From: Kribbella jiaozuonensis
GTDB taxonomy: Bacteria > Actinomycetota > Actinomycetes > Propionibacteriales > Kribbellaceae
NCBI RefSeq assembly: GCF_005233875.1
Contig: NZ_SZPZ01000004.1
Coordinates: forward strand, 62,001 to 126,000
Length of the DNA: 64,000 nt
Direction of reading: 5' to 3'
Below the pieces are notes generated by a model, which was given only the letters and a program-made list of their open reading frames with translations, made no database searches and had not been told where the DNA came from. The translations under genes and the position numbers were made by a program. Below, piece by piece: positions 63,280 to 64,000 of this stretch; the stretch's first letter is position 1, and each line of letters starts with the position of its first letter.

Positions 63280-64000
63280 TCAGTCGACGTCGACCCAGTC
63301 GAGGGTCCGCTGGACCGCCTTCTGCCAGCCCGCGTACCCCTTGGCACGCTGGTCGTCGTCCCACTGCGGCGTCCACCGCTTGTCCTCGTTCCAGTTCTGG
63401 ACGAGCTCTTCCTTGGTCTTCCAGAACCCGACCGCGAGACCGGCCGCGTACGCCGCACCGAGCGCCGTGGTCTCCGCGACGACCGGCTTGCTCACCGGTA
63501 CGCCGAGGATGTCGGCCTGCATCTGCATGGCCAGCTCGTTGGCCGTCACACCGCCGTCGACCTTCAGTACGTCGAGCGTCACGCCCGAGTCCTTCTCCAT
63601 CGCGTCGGTGACGTCCTTGCTCTGGTAGCAGATCGCTTCCAGTGTTGCGCGCGCCAGGTGAGCGTTGGTGTTGAACCGCGACAGCCCGACGATCGCCCCG
63701 CGTGCGTCGGACCGCCAGTACGGCGCGAACAGGCCCGAGAACGCGGGCACGAAGTACACGCCGCCGTTGTCCTCGACGGTCCGGGCCAGCGTCTCGATCT
63801 CACTGGCGCCGGAGATGATGCCGAGCTGGTCGCGCAGCCACTGCACGGCCGACCCGGTGACGGCGATGGAACCCTCCAGCGCGTAGACCGGCGCCTCGTC
63901 GCCGAACTTGTAGCACATCGTGCTCAGCAGGCCGGCCTTCGACCGGACCAGCTCGGTGCCGGTGTTCAGCAGCATGAAGTTACCGGTGCCGTAGGTGTTC
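63280..64000 (-). CDS. glpK: Glycerol kinase, second copy (cut by window edge)
   Basis: The C-terminal ~239 residues of a second FGGY glycerol kinase. NTYGTGNFMLLNTG (ATP site), FVPAFSGLFAPYWRSDARGA and LKVDGGVTANELAMQMQADI. It is clearly related to the 59996 copy but differs at many positions, so the two are diverged paralogues. It is probably co-transcribed with glpD. Confidence 0.93.
   Translation of the reverse strand, partial: NTYGTGNFMLLNTGTELVRSKAGLLSTMCYKFGDEAPVYALEGSIAVTGSAVQWLRDQLGIISGASEIETLARTVEDNGGVYFVPAFSGLFAPYWRSDARGAIVGLSRFNTNAHLARATLEAICYQSKDVTDAMEKDSGVTLDVLKVDGGVTANELAMQMQADILGVPVSKPVVAETTALGAAYAAGLAVGFWKTKEELVQNWNEDKRWTPQWDDDQRAKGYAGWQKAVQRTLDWVDVD

Overview
The window reads as chromosomal DNA of a high-GC actinomycete. 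Supporting signs are the contiguous Pup-proteasome genes (prcA, prcB, pup, dop, mpa), the whiA and rapZ/yvcK/uvrC genes, an rbpA-secG-tpiA-pgk-gap block, GTG starts, many 4-base stop/start overlaps and an actinobacterial-type SOS box. The gene set fits Nocardioidaceae, for example Kribbella; the genus is inference from gene content only. The DNA is dense with genes. Apart from one TnpB-type element I see no prophage, CRISPR array or plasmid functions.

Layout. 0-4.2 kb: edge of an AraC-like gene divergent from a PhyH-type dioxygenase, a VOC protein, a CGNR regulator divergent from an MFS exporter, and a fructosamine-kinase-like protein. 4.2-9 kb: a cytosolic GH20 hexosaminidase, an emfourin-like protein, a cold-shock protein, a DUF6328 membrane protein, an LLM oxidoreductase and an SMP-30-like protein. 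9-14 kb: rbpA, secG, tpiA, pgk, gap and whiA on the minus strand. 14.1-16.1 kb: an ECF sigma factor plus a membrane protein with a duplicated outer domain, on the opposite strand, lying between whiA and yvcK-rapZ-uvrC (16-20 kb). 20-29 kb: DUF6194, a secreted subtilase, a Tat Rieske lipoprotein, uvrA, an MBL/GNAT pair sharing a promoter region with an SOS box, and a soluble HtrA-like protease. 29-32 kb: a TetR-MMPL pair with a clear operator, then tRNA-Pro(GGG). 32-36.2 kb: the minus-strand run aroH-tyrA-cmk-plsC-der. 36.3-38.1 kb: a second AraC/PhyH divergent pair. 38-41.9 kb: folD, GH84, a deazaflavin-dependent oxidoreductase and a Nudix hydrolase. 41.9-51.5 kb: prcA, prcB, pup, dop, then an accessory block (Nudix-APH fusion, a second ECF module, a small membrane protein), then mpa and trmI. 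51.5-54.5 kb: an M50 protease, a Tat intradiol dioxygenase and a RecB-like Fe-S nuclease. 54.5-55.85 kb: a TnpB element with a likely guide RNA. 55.9-59.2 kb: a MacB/FtsX-type ABC exporter. 59.2-64 kb: IclR, glpK, glpD and the end of a second glpK.

Most noteworthy are two related ECF sigma/membrane-protein modules at 14 and 47 kb. They share an upstream GCAACC-N17 motif and a common outer-domain pattern that is duplicated in tandem in one of them, and both sit inside otherwise conserved actinobacterial clusters. Also notable are an apparently intact TnpB element with a reconstructable target site, a UvrA with a histone-like Lys/Ala tail, a Nudix-APH fusion, and a 13-bp inverted-repeat operator between an htrA-like gene and a TetR-MMPL pair.
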